A DNA stretch of 43,860 nucleotides from Gemmatimonadota bacterium (GTDB lineage Bacteria > Gemmatimonadota > Gemmatimonadetes > Gemmatimonadales > GWC2-71-9). Shown in pieces: positions 26,659-34,628 of this stretch (position 1 is the stretch's first letter; the number at the start of each line of letters is the position of its first letter). The stretch lies in NCBI GenBank assembly GCA_020350425.1, contig CP070716.1, forward strand, positions 2,250,391 to 2,294,250, read 5' to 3'. A program made the position numbers and the translations under genes. The notes beneath the pieces are model-generated. The model worked only from the letters and a program-made list of their open reading frames with translations, ran no database searches and had not been told where the DNA came from.

Positions 26659-29175
26659 CTGAACGTCGAGAAGGCCAAAGAAAAAGCGCGCAAGTTCGAG
26701 ACCAAGAATCAGATCGACAAGGCGCTCGACCAGTACTCCAAGATCCTGCGGGAGCTCGAAGGCACTCCCGAGCTGGACAAGGAGCTGTCGCTGTACAACA
26801 AGGTCGGCGACCTGTACCTGAAGACCGGCAAGGTGCAGGCGGCGGTCGAGACGTACGAGCGCGCAGCCACCATCTACGAGGAGTCGGGCCTCCACAACAA
26901 CGCGATCGCGCTCTGCAACAAGATCCTGCGCAACGCGCCGGGGCGGACCCCGGTCTACCTCAAGTTGGCGAAGCTCATGGTCCAGCGGGGCTTCGTCGCC
27001 GAGGCGAAGCAGAACCTGCTGGAGTATGCCGGCCGCATGCAGCAGGCCGGACAGCTCGAGGACGCCTTCAGCGCGCTGAAGGACTTCGCGGATCTCTCAC
27101 CCGAGAACGAGGAGATCCGTCTCCTGCTGGCCGAGCAGCTCAAGGCGGCCGCCCGCACCGATGAGGCGAAGGAGCAACTCGCCAAGCTGTACCACGAGCT
27201 CGAGGCCAAGGGGGACGAGCGGCGCAGCCGCGACACGCTGGAGAAGATCCAAGCCCTCGATCCGGAGTTCGATGCCGCCGCGGCCCCCAAGCCCGAGGTG
27301 AAGGAGCGGAGCAAGCAGAAGGACCTGGTGTTCCTGGATCTCAACGAGCCGGTGGCGGAGGCCCCCGCCGCCGTCGCCGAGCCGGAGCCGGTCCCCGAGA
27401 TCGAGCCTACCTCCCGGGCCACGGAGGCGCCGCCCGAGGCCGCTGCCGACGTCGCCGAGCCCGTCGAGCTGGAGCGGGCCTCGGCCGACTATCTCGCCGT
27501 CGCCGAGGAGGTGGGTGAGGTGGAGGCGCTCGCCGAGCTGGACGTGCCCGAGTCCGACGTGGGCGAGGTGGAATCGGTGGCCGGGCTCGACGCCGGCGCG
27601 GAGTTTGAGGCGCCCGCCGATGAGGAAGTGGCGGTCCTCGACATCCAGCCCACTGCCCTGGACGACGCTCTGCAGGCACCCGAGGCGGCGGCGGAGGAGG
27701 TGACCGCCGTCGAGGGGCTGACTGAGGCGGCCATCGAGGAGGTCGAGCGGGTTTCCGAAGGGTTCGTGCCCCCTGACGCGATCATCCAGCCGCCCGAGCA
27801 GGACCGTGCCGCGCCCGCTGCGGAGCCGGAGGCCGCAGAGCTCGCGCCGACCTCAGAGGGGTTCGTGCCACCCGACGCGATCATCGCGCCGCCTGACGAG
27901 GCCGCCGTCGCCGCGGAGTACCCGGAGGTTAGGCCACCCACGACGCCCGTTCCGCCGGTGCGGTCGCCCGCGCCCACCAGCGCGGAAATGGACGTGCCCG
28001 AGATCGATCTCGGAGCGGGAGTCGATCAGGGGCAGGCCGCCGTCGCTGGGGCAGAGCCGCCTGCTATCACGCAGACCCCGGTGCCGACCGATCGCGGGGC
28101 TGCGGACGTCCGCGTCGAGCCGCTCCAGCAGGGGGTGTTTGCGCCGCCCGACGTCGTCGCGCTGGAGTCGCGGGTCGCCGAGGACCCGGACGACCCGGCG
28201 TTACACCGTGCCCTGGGCGAAGCCCTGTTGGAGGACGGAAGCCGAGAGCGGGGGATCGAGGAGCTGGACATCGCGCTGGAGATTTATGAGACGGGCGAGG
28301 ATTGGCGCCACGCGGAGGGGCTTGCCGAGGAGATCCTGCGACTCGATCCCAACAGCGTGCGGCACCACCAGAAGCTGGTGGAGTTCGCCTTCCGGCGGGG
28401 GGACAAGGGCCGTCTCGCCGAGGCGTACCTGGGACTGGCCGACGGGCTGTTCCGCACCGGCGCCGCGGAGCGCGCCCGCGCCGTCTATCAGCGGGTGCTG
28501 GAGCACGATCCCGCCAACGAGCGAGCCAAGCTCGGGCTGCAGACGCTCGAGCCCAAGGCGCCGGCGGCGTCGGCGGCGCCCGCGGCCCCCCCAGCGGCAA
28601 CGGCCGCGGAGCGGCCGGCGGCTGCCCCGGCCCCCACGGGCGGCGACTTCGTCGATCTCGGCTCACTGGTGCTCGGGCCGGATCCGGTGGTGCGCGACAC
28701 GCGGATGCGCATCGAGGAGGAGGAGCCCACCGGCGACGAGCAGCGCGACTTCGAGGAGATGCTGAGCCAGTTCAAGCGGGGGATCGAGGCCAACGTGGCC
28801 GACGAGGACTGGCAGGCACACTACGACCTGGGCGTCGCGTTCAAGGAGATGGGGCTGCTGGACGAGGCGATCTCGGAGTTCCAGAAGGCGCTGCGCTCCG
28901 AGGAGGGACGCTTGCGGGCCGCCGAGGCCCTGGGCCAGTGCTTCTTCGACAAGGGGCAATTCTCGGTGGCGGCGACGGTGCTCCGGGGGGCGGTGGACGC
29001 GGGGCGCGGCAGCGACGAGGGCAAGATCGGGCTGCTCTACGCGCTGGGGCGCTGTGAAGAGGAGCAGGGCCGCGCCGCGGAGGCGCTGGGCTACTACCAG
29101 CGGGTGTTCGCCATCGACATCCACTTCCAGGACGTTGGTGACCGGGTGAAGAGCCTCGCCCAGAGCGGACGCTGA
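26659..29175 (+). CDS. Large TPR protein with long acidic/proline-rich middle
   Basis: 838 residues from CTG 26659 (LNVEKAKEKARKFETKNQID). The first ordinary start in frame is GTG 26833, which would cut off 58 residues that plainly form TPR-like helices, so the CTG is favoured. TPR repeats fill about 1-215 (for example LYNKVGDLYLKTGKVQAAVE). A disordered Glu/Ala/Pro/Val-rich stretch (about 215-500) contains the repeated peptide EGFVPPDAII at 27754 and 27853 and a variant GVFAPPDVV near 28132. A second TPR block (about 500-640 and 690-838) ends the protein. No signal peptide, so cytoplasmic. It is probably a scaffold; function unknown. A second TPR protein at 32889 has a similar layout. Confidence 0.82.
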   Translation: MNVEKAKEKARKFETKNQIDKALDQYSKILRELEGTPELDKELSLYNKVGDLYLKTGKVQAAVETYERAATIYEESGLHNNAIALCNKILRNAPGRTPVYLKLAKLMVQRGFVAEAKQNLLEYAGRMQQAGQLEDAFSALKDFADLSPENEEIRLLLAEQLKAAARTDEAKEQLAKLYHELEAKGDERRSRDTLEKIQALDPEFDAAAAPKPEVKERSKQKDLVFLDLNEPVAEAPAAVAEPEPVPEIEPTSRATEAPPEAAADVAEPVELERASADYLAVAEEVGEVEALAELDVPESDVGEVESVAGLDAGAEFEAPADEEVAVLDIQPTALDDALQAPEAAAEEVTAVEGLTEAAIEEVERVSEGFVPPDAIIQPPEQDRAAPAAEPEAAELAPTSEGFVPPDAIIAPPDEAAVAAEYPEVRPPTTPVPPVRSPAPTSAEMDVPEIDLGAGVDQGQAAVAGAEPPAITQTPVPTDRGAADVRVEPLQQGVFAPPDVVALESRVAEDPDDPALHRALGEALLEDGSRERGIEELDIALEIYETGEDWRHAEGLAEEILRLDPNSVRHHQKLVEFAFRRGDKGRLAEAYLGLADGLFRTGAAERARAVYQRVLEHDPANERAKLGLQTLEPKAPAASAAPAAPPAATAAERPAAAPAPTGGDFVDLGSLVLGPDPVVRDTRMRIEEEEPTGDEQRDFEEMLSQFKRGIEANVADEDWQAHYDLGVAFKEMGLLDEAISEFQKALRSEEGRLRAAEALGQCFFDKGQFSVAATVLRGAVDAGRGSDEGKIGLLYALGRCEEEQGRAAEALGYYQRVFAIDIHFQDVGDRVKSLAQSGR
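27754..27897 (+). repeat. Two copies of a 15-residue peptide repeat in the TPR protein
   Basis: SEGFVPPDAIIQPPE (27754-27798) and SEGFVPPDAIIAPPD (27853-27897) lie 33 codons apart inside a low-complexity linker, with codon differences between copies. A weaker third copy, QGVFAPPDVV, is at 28129-28158. Conservation of this motif within a region otherwise free to drift suggests a short binding motif. Confidence 0.75.
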
Positions 29176-29178
29176 GTA

Positions 29179-30168
29179 GTGGGGCCTCAGCTCGCCGGGG
29201 TATCGCTCACGTCCATTCAGGAACCGGTGCGCGCCGAGCTCGACCAGGTGTTCCACGAGCTCGGTCGCATCATCAGGGTCGACTTCCCGCGAATCGCGCA
29301 GGTCAACCAGCACCTGCTGCGCATCAAGGGCAAGATGTTCCGGCCCACCCTGGCGCTGCTTTCCGCCCAGGCGTCCGGCGCGACTGGTCCCCAGACGGTG
29401 ACATTGGGCGCGGTGGTGGAGCTGATTCACCTCGCCACCCTGATTCACGACGACTCGGTCGATCACTCCGTGCTGCGCCGCGGACAGCCCACCGTGAACG
29501 CCATGTTCTCTCACCAGGTGGCCGTCATCATGGGCGACTACCTGTATTCGCGGGCAGTGCAGCAGCTCGTGGACCTCGACGACCTGGAGCCGCTGCGCGT
29601 GATGAGTCGCGTGACCAACGAGATGACCATCGGTGAGATGCGGGAGATCGAGGCGCACGACGTGCTGGACTTCTCGCTGGAAGAGTACGATCGCCTGATC
29701 GATGCCAAGACCGCGTCGCTGATGTCGGGCGCATGTGAGGTCGGTGCCCTCGGCGGCGATCCGGCGTATCGCGAGCCGCTGCGGCGCTACGGGCGCTGCC
29801 TCGGCATGGCGTTCCAGATCGTGGACGACCTGCTGGATTACACCAGCACGCAGGAGGTGACGGGCAAGCCGGCCGGTCTCGATCTCAGGGAGCACAAGAT
29901 TACGCTGCCGCTGATCGCTGCGCTGCCTTCGATGGATGAGCAGGAGCGTGGGCTGGTCTCGGCGCTCATGGCTGATCCCACCCCAGCGGACGAGCAGATC
30001 GCCGAGGTGGTTGGCATTGCGCACACGCGGGGCGGGATCACGGCGGCCCAGGAGCGGGCGCAGGAGTTCGCGGTGCTGGCGGAGGCGGAGCTGGACCAGC
30101 TTCCCGAAACCCGCGCGCGCGACGCGCTGCGGGACTGTATCACCTACGTGGTGGAACGCCGGAGCTGA
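29179..30168 (+). CDS. Long-chain trans-polyprenyl diphosphate synthase
   Basis: 329 residues from GTG 29179, three bases after the TPR stop. The first Asp-rich motif is DDSVD (91-95) followed by RRGQPTVN; the second is DDLLD (216-220). GKMFRP (51-56) matches the GK-x-RP isopentenyl diphosphate site. Residues four and five before the first motif are small (Thr87, Ala86) rather than aromatic, which in this family goes with long products, so a quinone side-chain synthase (heptaprenyl, octaprenyl or longer) is likely. The product length cannot be fixed from sequence. Confidence 0.9.
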   Translation: MGPQLAGVSLTSIQEPVRAELDQVFHELGRIIRVDFPRIAQVNQHLLRIKGKMFRPTLALLSAQASGATGPQTVTLGAVVELIHLATLIHDDSVDHSVLRRGQPTVNAMFSHQVAVIMGDYLYSRAVQQLVDLDDLEPLRVMSRVTNEMTIGEMREIEAHDVLDFSLEEYDRLIDAKTASLMSGACEVGALGGDPAYREPLRRYGRCLGMAFQIVDDLLDYTSTQEVTGKPAGLDLREHKITLPLIAALPSMDEQERGLVSALMADPTPADEQIAEVVGIAHTRGGITAAQERAQEFAVLAEAELDQLPETRARDALRDCITYVVERRS

Positions 30169-30171
30169 CAG

Positions 30172-30444
30172 ATGGCGATCGGACCGCGCAAACCGCTGTT
30201 CTACGTCGGCGTGCTCACCGTCGGGTTCGTGCTGGGTGGGTTCCTCTCGGCCCTGCTCAAGCGGTTCCTGCCGGAGGGGCCGGCGAAGGAGTTCTTCACC
30301 TGGACGGTGAGCCCATCCCTCGGGCCATTGCACCTGGACCTGATTATCTTCAGTTTGACGTTGGGACCGATCGCGGTGCAGGTCTCGCTGCTCGGGATCG
30401 TCGGAGTCGTCCTCGCCTATCTGCTCGCGAGGTCGCTGTTCTAG
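30172..30444 (+). CDS. Small inner-membrane protein, DUF4321-like
   Basis: 90 residues. Two hydrophobic segments, VGVLTVGFVLGGFLSALL and VSLLGIVGVVLAYLLARSLF, flank a short loop with LGPLHLDLIIFSLTLG. The overall plan resembles the DUF4321 family of small membrane proteins; I judge this by pattern only. It sits three bases after the prenyl synthase and nine before tatA, whose Shine-Dalgarno overlaps its stop codon (TAGGAGG). A role in the Tat pathway or quinone chemistry would be a guess. Confidence 0.65.
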   Translation: MAIGPRKPLFYVGVLTVGFVLGGFLSALLKRFLPEGPAKEFFTWTVSPSLGPLHLDLIIFSLTLGPIAVQVSLLGIVGVVLAYLLARSLF

Positions 30445-30453
30445 GAGGCGTGT

Positions 30454-30717
30454 ATGCCATTCAACCTGGGCGTCACCGAGCTGATCGTCATCATGCTGAT
30501 TCTCCTGCTCGTGTTCGGCGCCAAGCGGCTACCGGAGATCGGGTCGTCGATGGGGAAGGGGATCCGGGAGTTCAAGAAGAGCATCCGTGAGGTGAAGAAC
30601 TCGATCGACGAGACCCCGGAGGAAGGGGTGCCGCCGTCGCGCCAGCTCGACGCCCAGAACACGGCGGGCGAGCAACAACAGCAGCGGAGCGGGGAACCGA
30701 AGAAGCTGTCCGAGTAG
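30454..30717 (+). CDS. tatA: Sec-independent protein translocase subunit TatA
   Basis: 87 residues: a short periplasmic N-terminus (MPFNLGVTE), one membrane helix (LIVIMLILLLVFGAKRLPEI), the FGxKRLPE hinge, an amphipathic helix (SSMGKGIREFKKSIREVKNS) and a hydrophilic Gln-rich tail. TatA forms the Tat pore for folded proteins. AGGAGG (30443-30448) is five bases from the ATG. The Tat receptor TatC is 13 kb away in the envelope operon, and no TatB is visible here; the TatA may serve both roles. Confidence 0.93.
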   Translation: MPFNLGVTELIVIMLILLLVFGAKRLPEIGSSMGKGIREFKKSIREVKNSIDETPEEGVPPSRQLDAQNTAGEQQQQRSGEPKKLSE

Positions 30718-30755
30718 GCGACCGGAGCTCGTCGCTCTTCCAGCCCGAATGCAGT

Positions 30756-30792
30756 GCGCCGCGGAGCCAGTGAGACTCCGCGGCGCTTCTTT
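30756..30792 (+). terminator. Rho-independent terminator after tatA
   Basis: GCGCCGCGGAG (30756-30766) pairs perfectly with CTCCGCGGCGC (30776-30786) around a nine-base loop and is followed by TTCTTT. It is the clearest intrinsic terminator in the window. It lies between the convergent tatA and ppiD-like genes, so the stem could also stop the opposite strand, although no U tract is present that way. Confidence 0.8.
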
Positions 30793-30807
30793 GTCCCCCG
30801 AGACCCG

Positions 30808-32676
30808 CTATCGCAGGAACCCGAGCGGGCTCTGATTGGGCAGCTGCTGTTGTTGCTGCTGCTGAGCCAGGAGCAGCTCGCGCCGCTTGTCCTCCACATC
30901 GGCGCCCTGCCGCACCGAAGACAGGACGAGCTGCAGGAGGTTCTGCTGCGCCTGCTGCTGCTCCCGTTCGCGCAAGGTGCCGAGCTCCGCGGCGAAAGCC
31001 GTGCTGTCGGCGAAGCGAAACCGGGTCGGCTCCACCAGGAAGATCGCGAAGTCCTCCTCGTACGGGCCGCCCACGCTGCCCAACCGGAGGCCGAAGGCGG
31101 CGCCCACCGCTTCCGGCGCCTGCGCCAGAACGGGACCCGGATTGGCGCGCGTGAACGGGCCGATGGACCGTGCCTGTGCGCCCTGCTGCTCGGCGGCGGC
31201 CTCCAGGTCCGCGCCGGCGGCCACCGCGTCGGCGATGGCCCGGGCGACCTCACGCGTCCGCTCCCACTTCTTGGCTGTCCGCGCGTCGCGCGTCACCCGC
31301 TGGGCCACCTCTTCGAGCGGCGGAACCCCGGCCGCCAACACGCTGTCCAGGCGGAACACGTAGTAGGCATCGCGCGTCTCGATCACCGACGACGTCTGCC
31401 CGGGTTGCGCCTCGAATGCCCAGACCCCGACGTCGGGCACCATATCGCCGGCTACGACCATGCGCATCCCCTGGCGCAGCGGCACGGCCGGGCGCATCTC
31501 GAGGTTCATGTCCACCGCAACCGAGTCGAGGATCGTGGGATCGTCCTGCTCGGCGGCGAGCATGTCGAGGGAATCGGCCTGGCGATCCACCATGTCCAGG
31601 TGGTCGCCATACGGCTCGATCGGGATCAGGATGTGGCGCGGGTGGTAGGTGTCACCCTCGCGCGACTCGAGACGGATCAGGTGATACCCGAAGCGGGTCA
31701 GCACCGGCTGCGAGAGCTCGCCCGGTCGCAACGCGAGCGCCGCCTCTTCGAACGGCGGCACGAAGTCGCCACGCCCCACGTCCCCGAGATCGCCTCCGAG
31801 TTCGCGGTTCGACGAGTCAGCGGACTCACGCGCGGCAACTGCCTCGAAGTCGGTTCCCGCGAGGATCTCATCCCGCAGCGCCCGCGCGCGCTCCAGCGCG
31901 GTCGCCGAATCGGTCGCGTTGGGCTTGCGCGAGATGGTGACGTAGGTCAGGAACGCCTGTGCGGGCTGCTCGTAGTCCGCCGCGTGCGTCTCGAAGTACG
32001 CCCGCAGCTCCTCCTGGCTCACCTCGACCTCGTCGTCGGGTACCACCGCGGCGGGGACCAGCGCCACGACGGTGGCGGTCACCGAGTCATTTCGGTCGCG
32101 ATAGAGCTGCCACAGCTTGCCGTCCGAGACGCTCGCGCCCAGCGCGATCCGCTCGAAGTACTTCACCCGGGGAAGCTCCTCGCGATAGCGGGCCTCGAGC
32201 GCCAGGGCGAAGCCCGGATCGGCCCCGGAGAGCAGGTAGCGCTGGTACTTCGCGAGATCGAACTCCCCGTCCGTCTGGAAGATCTCCACCGAGCGCAGAT
32301 CGGGGAGGGGCGCAAAGCGGAGCGCCTGGCGCAGCTCGTCATCGGTGACGGTGATCTCCTGCCGCCGGAACTCGTCCTGGAGCAGGATCTGCTGTACCAG
32401 CTGCTCCAGCACCTGATCCTCCAGCTGGCGCTGCTCCTCCAGGGTGCGGGCTGGCGGGGCGCCCTGCTGGCGTGCCATCTCCTGCGCCTGCCGCACGGCG
32501 GCGTAGAACGTCTGCGCGTCGATCTTCCGGCCGTTGACCCGCGCGACTTCGTCGAGCGGGGCTCCGGTGGACTGGCCCTGCACGTCCATGCCCACCTCGA
32601 AGACCATCCAACCGACAAACGAGACTGCGACGATCGCCATGATCCACGGGGCGATCGAGCGCATTGTTCGCATCAT
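30808..32676 (-). CDS. Membrane-anchored parvulin-type peptidyl-prolyl isomerase (PpiD/SurA-like)
   Basis: 622 residues. A single N-terminal membrane helix (IAPWIMAIVAVSFVGWMVFE) is followed by a SurA/PpiD-type chaperone N-domain (ARVNGRKIDAQTFYAAVRQA ... QLVQQILLQDEFRRQEITVT). A parvulin domain at about 245-335 has DFEAVAARESADSSNRELGG, GRGDFVPPFEEAALAL and GYHLIRLE. A second, more diverged parvulin-like segment follows at about 335-460. The C-terminus is Gln-rich (AQQQQQQQLPNQ) without a known role. Like PpiD it should sit on the periplasmic face of the inner membrane and help outer-membrane proteins such as the nearby LptD. It is the only gene on this strand between secA and ftsK. Confidence 0.87.
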   Translation of the reverse strand: MMRTMRSIAPWIMAIVAVSFVGWMVFEVGMDVQGQSTGAPLDEVARVNGRKIDAQTFYAAVRQAQEMARQQGAPPARTLEEQRQLEDQVLEQLVQQILLQDEFRRQEITVTDDELRQALRFAPLPDLRSVEIFQTDGEFDLAKYQRYLLSGADPGFALALEARYREELPRVKYFERIALGASVSDGKLWQLYRDRNDSVTATVVALVPAAVVPDDEVEVSQEELRAYFETHAADYEQPAQAFLTYVTISRKPNATDSATALERARALRDEILAGTDFEAVAARESADSSNRELGGDLGDVGRGDFVPPFEEAALALRPGELSQPVLTRFGYHLIRLESREGDTYHPRHILIPIEPYGDHLDMVDRQADSLDMLAAEQDDPTILDSVAVDMNLEMRPAVPLRQGMRMVVAGDMVPDVGVWAFEAQPGQTSSVIETRDAYYVFRLDSVLAAGVPPLEEVAQRVTRDARTAKKWERTREVARAIADAVAAGADLEAAAEQQGAQARSIGPFTRANPGPVLAQAPEAVGAAFGLRLGSVGGPYEEDFAIFLVEPTRFRFADSTAFAAELGTLREREQQQAQQNLLQLVLSSVRQGADVEDKRRELLLAQQQQQQQLPNQSPLGFLR

Positions 32677-32767
32677 GGTGCTGACTCCCCGGACCCCCCA
32701 ACAGGGGCCAAAATGCTACCGATCGGAAGGGGCGGAACGCGCCTGGCGCTCGACCCCCGGCGAGGCG

Positions 32768-32848
32768 CTAAGTCTAAGTGTGACAAGGGGGAATCTCAAG
32801 CGGGGGGGGTGCCATCGGCGGTTGACACCACCCCAAAGAGCACTAAGT
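32768..32848. repeat. Three CTAAGT copies in the divergent ppiD-like/TPR intergenic region
   Basis: A tandem pair CTAAGTCTAAGT occupies 32768-32779 and a third copy is at 32843-32848, next to the putative -10. The hexamer is A/T-rich for this genome. The 212-base region (32677-32888) also holds a G8 run (32802-32809). It could be an operator for one or both genes; unproven. Confidence 0.4.
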
Positions 32849-32849
32849 T
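32822..32849 (+). promoter_or_regulatory. Candidate promoter for the second TPR gene
   Basis: A perfect TTGACA (32822-32827), a 16-base spacer and TAAGTT (three of six) at 32844-32849. A start near 32856 fits the ATG at 32889 but not the upstream GTG at 32853. No clear promoter was read for the minus-strand gene. Confidence 0.4.
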
Positions 32850-32888
32850 CGGGTGGCAACACAACATACCCCCATTCCGCCCCGCGCC

Positions 32889-34628
32889 ATGGCCTATCAA
32901 AGCGAGATCGAGAAGCTCGAGCAGCGCTTCGGCGAGAAGCCGGAACAGTGGTTCGCCGCTCTGGCTGACGCCTATCGGAAGGCGGGCGAGCTCGACATGG
33001 CCCTGGACATCCTCAACACCTGGATCGAGAAGCGACCCAACTACACGAGCGGGCACATCGTGCGGGGGCGCTGCCTGCTCGACCGCAGCGAGGACGAGGA
33101 GGCGGGAAAGGCGTTCCAGGGGGTCCTCGAGCTCGATCCGGAGAACATCATCGCGATCAAGGCACTGAGTGACATCGCGACGCGAGCGGGCGACACGGGG
33201 CAGGCCCGCCACTGGCTGCAGCGGCTCCTCGAGGTGGATCCGATGAACGAGGAGGCGCACGCAGCGCTGGAGGCGACGTCGCAGCCTGCCGCCCTCGAGC
33301 CGGCGGAACTCAACGTGGTGCCCGCGGAGCGTGCTGCAGAGGCGCCGGGTGAGCCCGGACCCTCCGATCTCCTGGCGGTTGCAGGGGAGCTGCGGGAGTC
33401 GGGCCGGCGCGAGCAGCCGAAGGAAGAGGCGACGCTCGAGATAGAGCCCCCCGCCAGGCCCGTGACCGCGGCGCCCGAGCTCACCGTGGAGACAGCGCCC
33501 GAGGTCGAAGGGCTGACCCCCGGCATCGCGGCACCGCTCGAGGCCCCAACGGAGCCCGAGGCGCCGCCAGCTCGGCCCCCCGTCGAGGCGCCCGCCCCGG
33601 TCGACGGGCTGGAGACCAGGACGGTGGACGCCGAGGCTGGCGCGGACACCGTCGACGCCAGCGGGCTCGAGATCGAGGCGTTCGACGAGGAGATGGGGTG
33701 GGACGCCGGGGAGCGTATCTCGCACGCCATCACGCAAGAGGACCTCCAGGAGGCGCTGGAGGCGCACGAAGACTCCCTGGACGCGCCTGCGCACGCGCTG
33801 CCCGGCATCGAGGCCGAGGAGGTCCCCCACGTCGGCGTGGAGGAGCGTGAGACCGCGCCGGTCGAGGGGCTGGACGTGCCGCCGGAGGTGCCGGAGGAGG
33901 AGCCGGAGCCCGTGGCGGGCTTCGAGCCCACGGCGGAGGAGGGTGAGGCGGCGGCGGCAGAGGCTCCCGAGACGGAGCGTACCACCGGCCCCCCACTCCT
34001 CACACCGGTCGAGGCGCCGAAGGAGGAGGCAGAGGAAGCGCTCCCGCTGATCCTCCCCGAAGCCGTGAGCACCGAGGAAGAGGCGCCGCCGGCCGAGCCC
34101 GAGCCGGTGCTCACAGAGACCATGGCGGAGGTCTACGTCGCGCAGGGTCACCTCGACCAGGCACGCGCCATCTACCGCAAGCTGCTGGAGCAGCAGCCGG
34201 GCAACGCCGCGCTGGCGGCGAAGCTTGCCGACCTCGACTCCCGGGGGGGGGCAGCCGTTCCCGCTCCGGCCGTCGAAGAGCGGTTCGCGGCGCCCGCCGC
34301 CGCCGGAGCCTCGGTGAGCGCCATGCTCGCGGAGATCCTGGGCGTGGAGCCGCAGCCGGCCCTGGCCCCGCCCCCGCGGCCCGAAGGTGCCGAGCCGCGC
34401 GTGCCGGTGGCCCCGCCTCCGGCGGCGGCCCCGGCCCCGAGCGCCTCTCCCTCGGCGCCGGCCCCGAAGGCGGCCCCGAAGGCGGGCGAAGGCGGGGAGT
34501 TCTCGTTCGACGAGTTCTTTGGCGGCGAGGAGCCGAGCGGTGGGCCCGGTCCCTCGACGCGCCGGGCAGCAAGCCACGACGGCAGCGACGACGACTTCCG
34601 CAACTGGCTCAAGTCGCTTAAGACCTAA
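32889..34628 (+). CDS. TPR protein with acidic/proline-rich linker and conserved-looking C-terminal tail
   Basis: 579 residues from ATG 32889; a GTG at 32853 would add twelve residues but lies upstream of the likely transcript start. TPR repeats cover about 1-120 (AALADAYRKAGELDMALDIL, RGRCLLDRSEDEEAGKAF). A Glu/Pro/Ala-rich disordered region (about 130-410) follows, then one isolated TPR (AEVYVAQGHLDQARAIYRKL, about 415-450). A G9 run at 34243-34251 encodes SRGGA in the next linker. The tail has two motifs, FSFDEFFGG and a terminal DDDFRNWLKSLKT. No signal peptide. Function unknown; the plan parallels the protein at 26659. The aroQ GTG follows its TAA with no gap. Confidence 0.8.
   Translation: MAYQSEIEKLEQRFGEKPEQWFAALADAYRKAGELDMALDILNTWIEKRPNYTSGHIVRGRCLLDRSEDEEAGKAFQGVLELDPENIIAIKALSDIATRAGDTGQARHWLQRLLEVDPMNEEAHAALEATSQPAALEPAELNVVPAERAAEAPGEPGPSDLLAVAGELRESGRREQPKEEATLEIEPPARPVTAAPELTVETAPEVEGLTPGIAAPLEAPTEPEAPPARPPVEAPAPVDGLETRTVDAEAGADTVDASGLEIEAFDEEMGWDAGERISHAITQEDLQEALEAHEDSLDAPAHALPGIEAEEVPHVGVEERETAPVEGLDVPPEVPEEEPEPVAGFEPTAEEGEAAAAEAPETERTTGPPLLTPVEAPKEEAEEALPLILPEAVSTEEEAPPAEPEPVLTETMAEVYVAQGHLDQARAIYRKLLEQQPGNAALAAKLADLDSRGGAAVPAPAVEERFAAPAAAGASVSAMLAEILGVEPQPALAPPPRPEGAEPRVPVAPPPAAAPAPSASPSAPAPKAAPKAGEGGEFSFDEFFGGEEPSGGPGPSTRRAASHDGSDDDFRNWLKSLKT

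Noticed and set aside
30839..30870. CAG/CTG trinucleotide run, possibly a repeat array
   Set aside because: It simply encodes the Gln-rich C-terminus of the PpiD-like protein; too short and imperfect for a functional repeat.
30754..33168. Long plus-strand open frame opposite the PpiD-like gene
   Set aside because: The minus-strand frame has a membrane anchor and parvulin motifs; the plus-strand product is Arg/Leu/His-rich and motif-free, and would run through the terminator and promoter regions.
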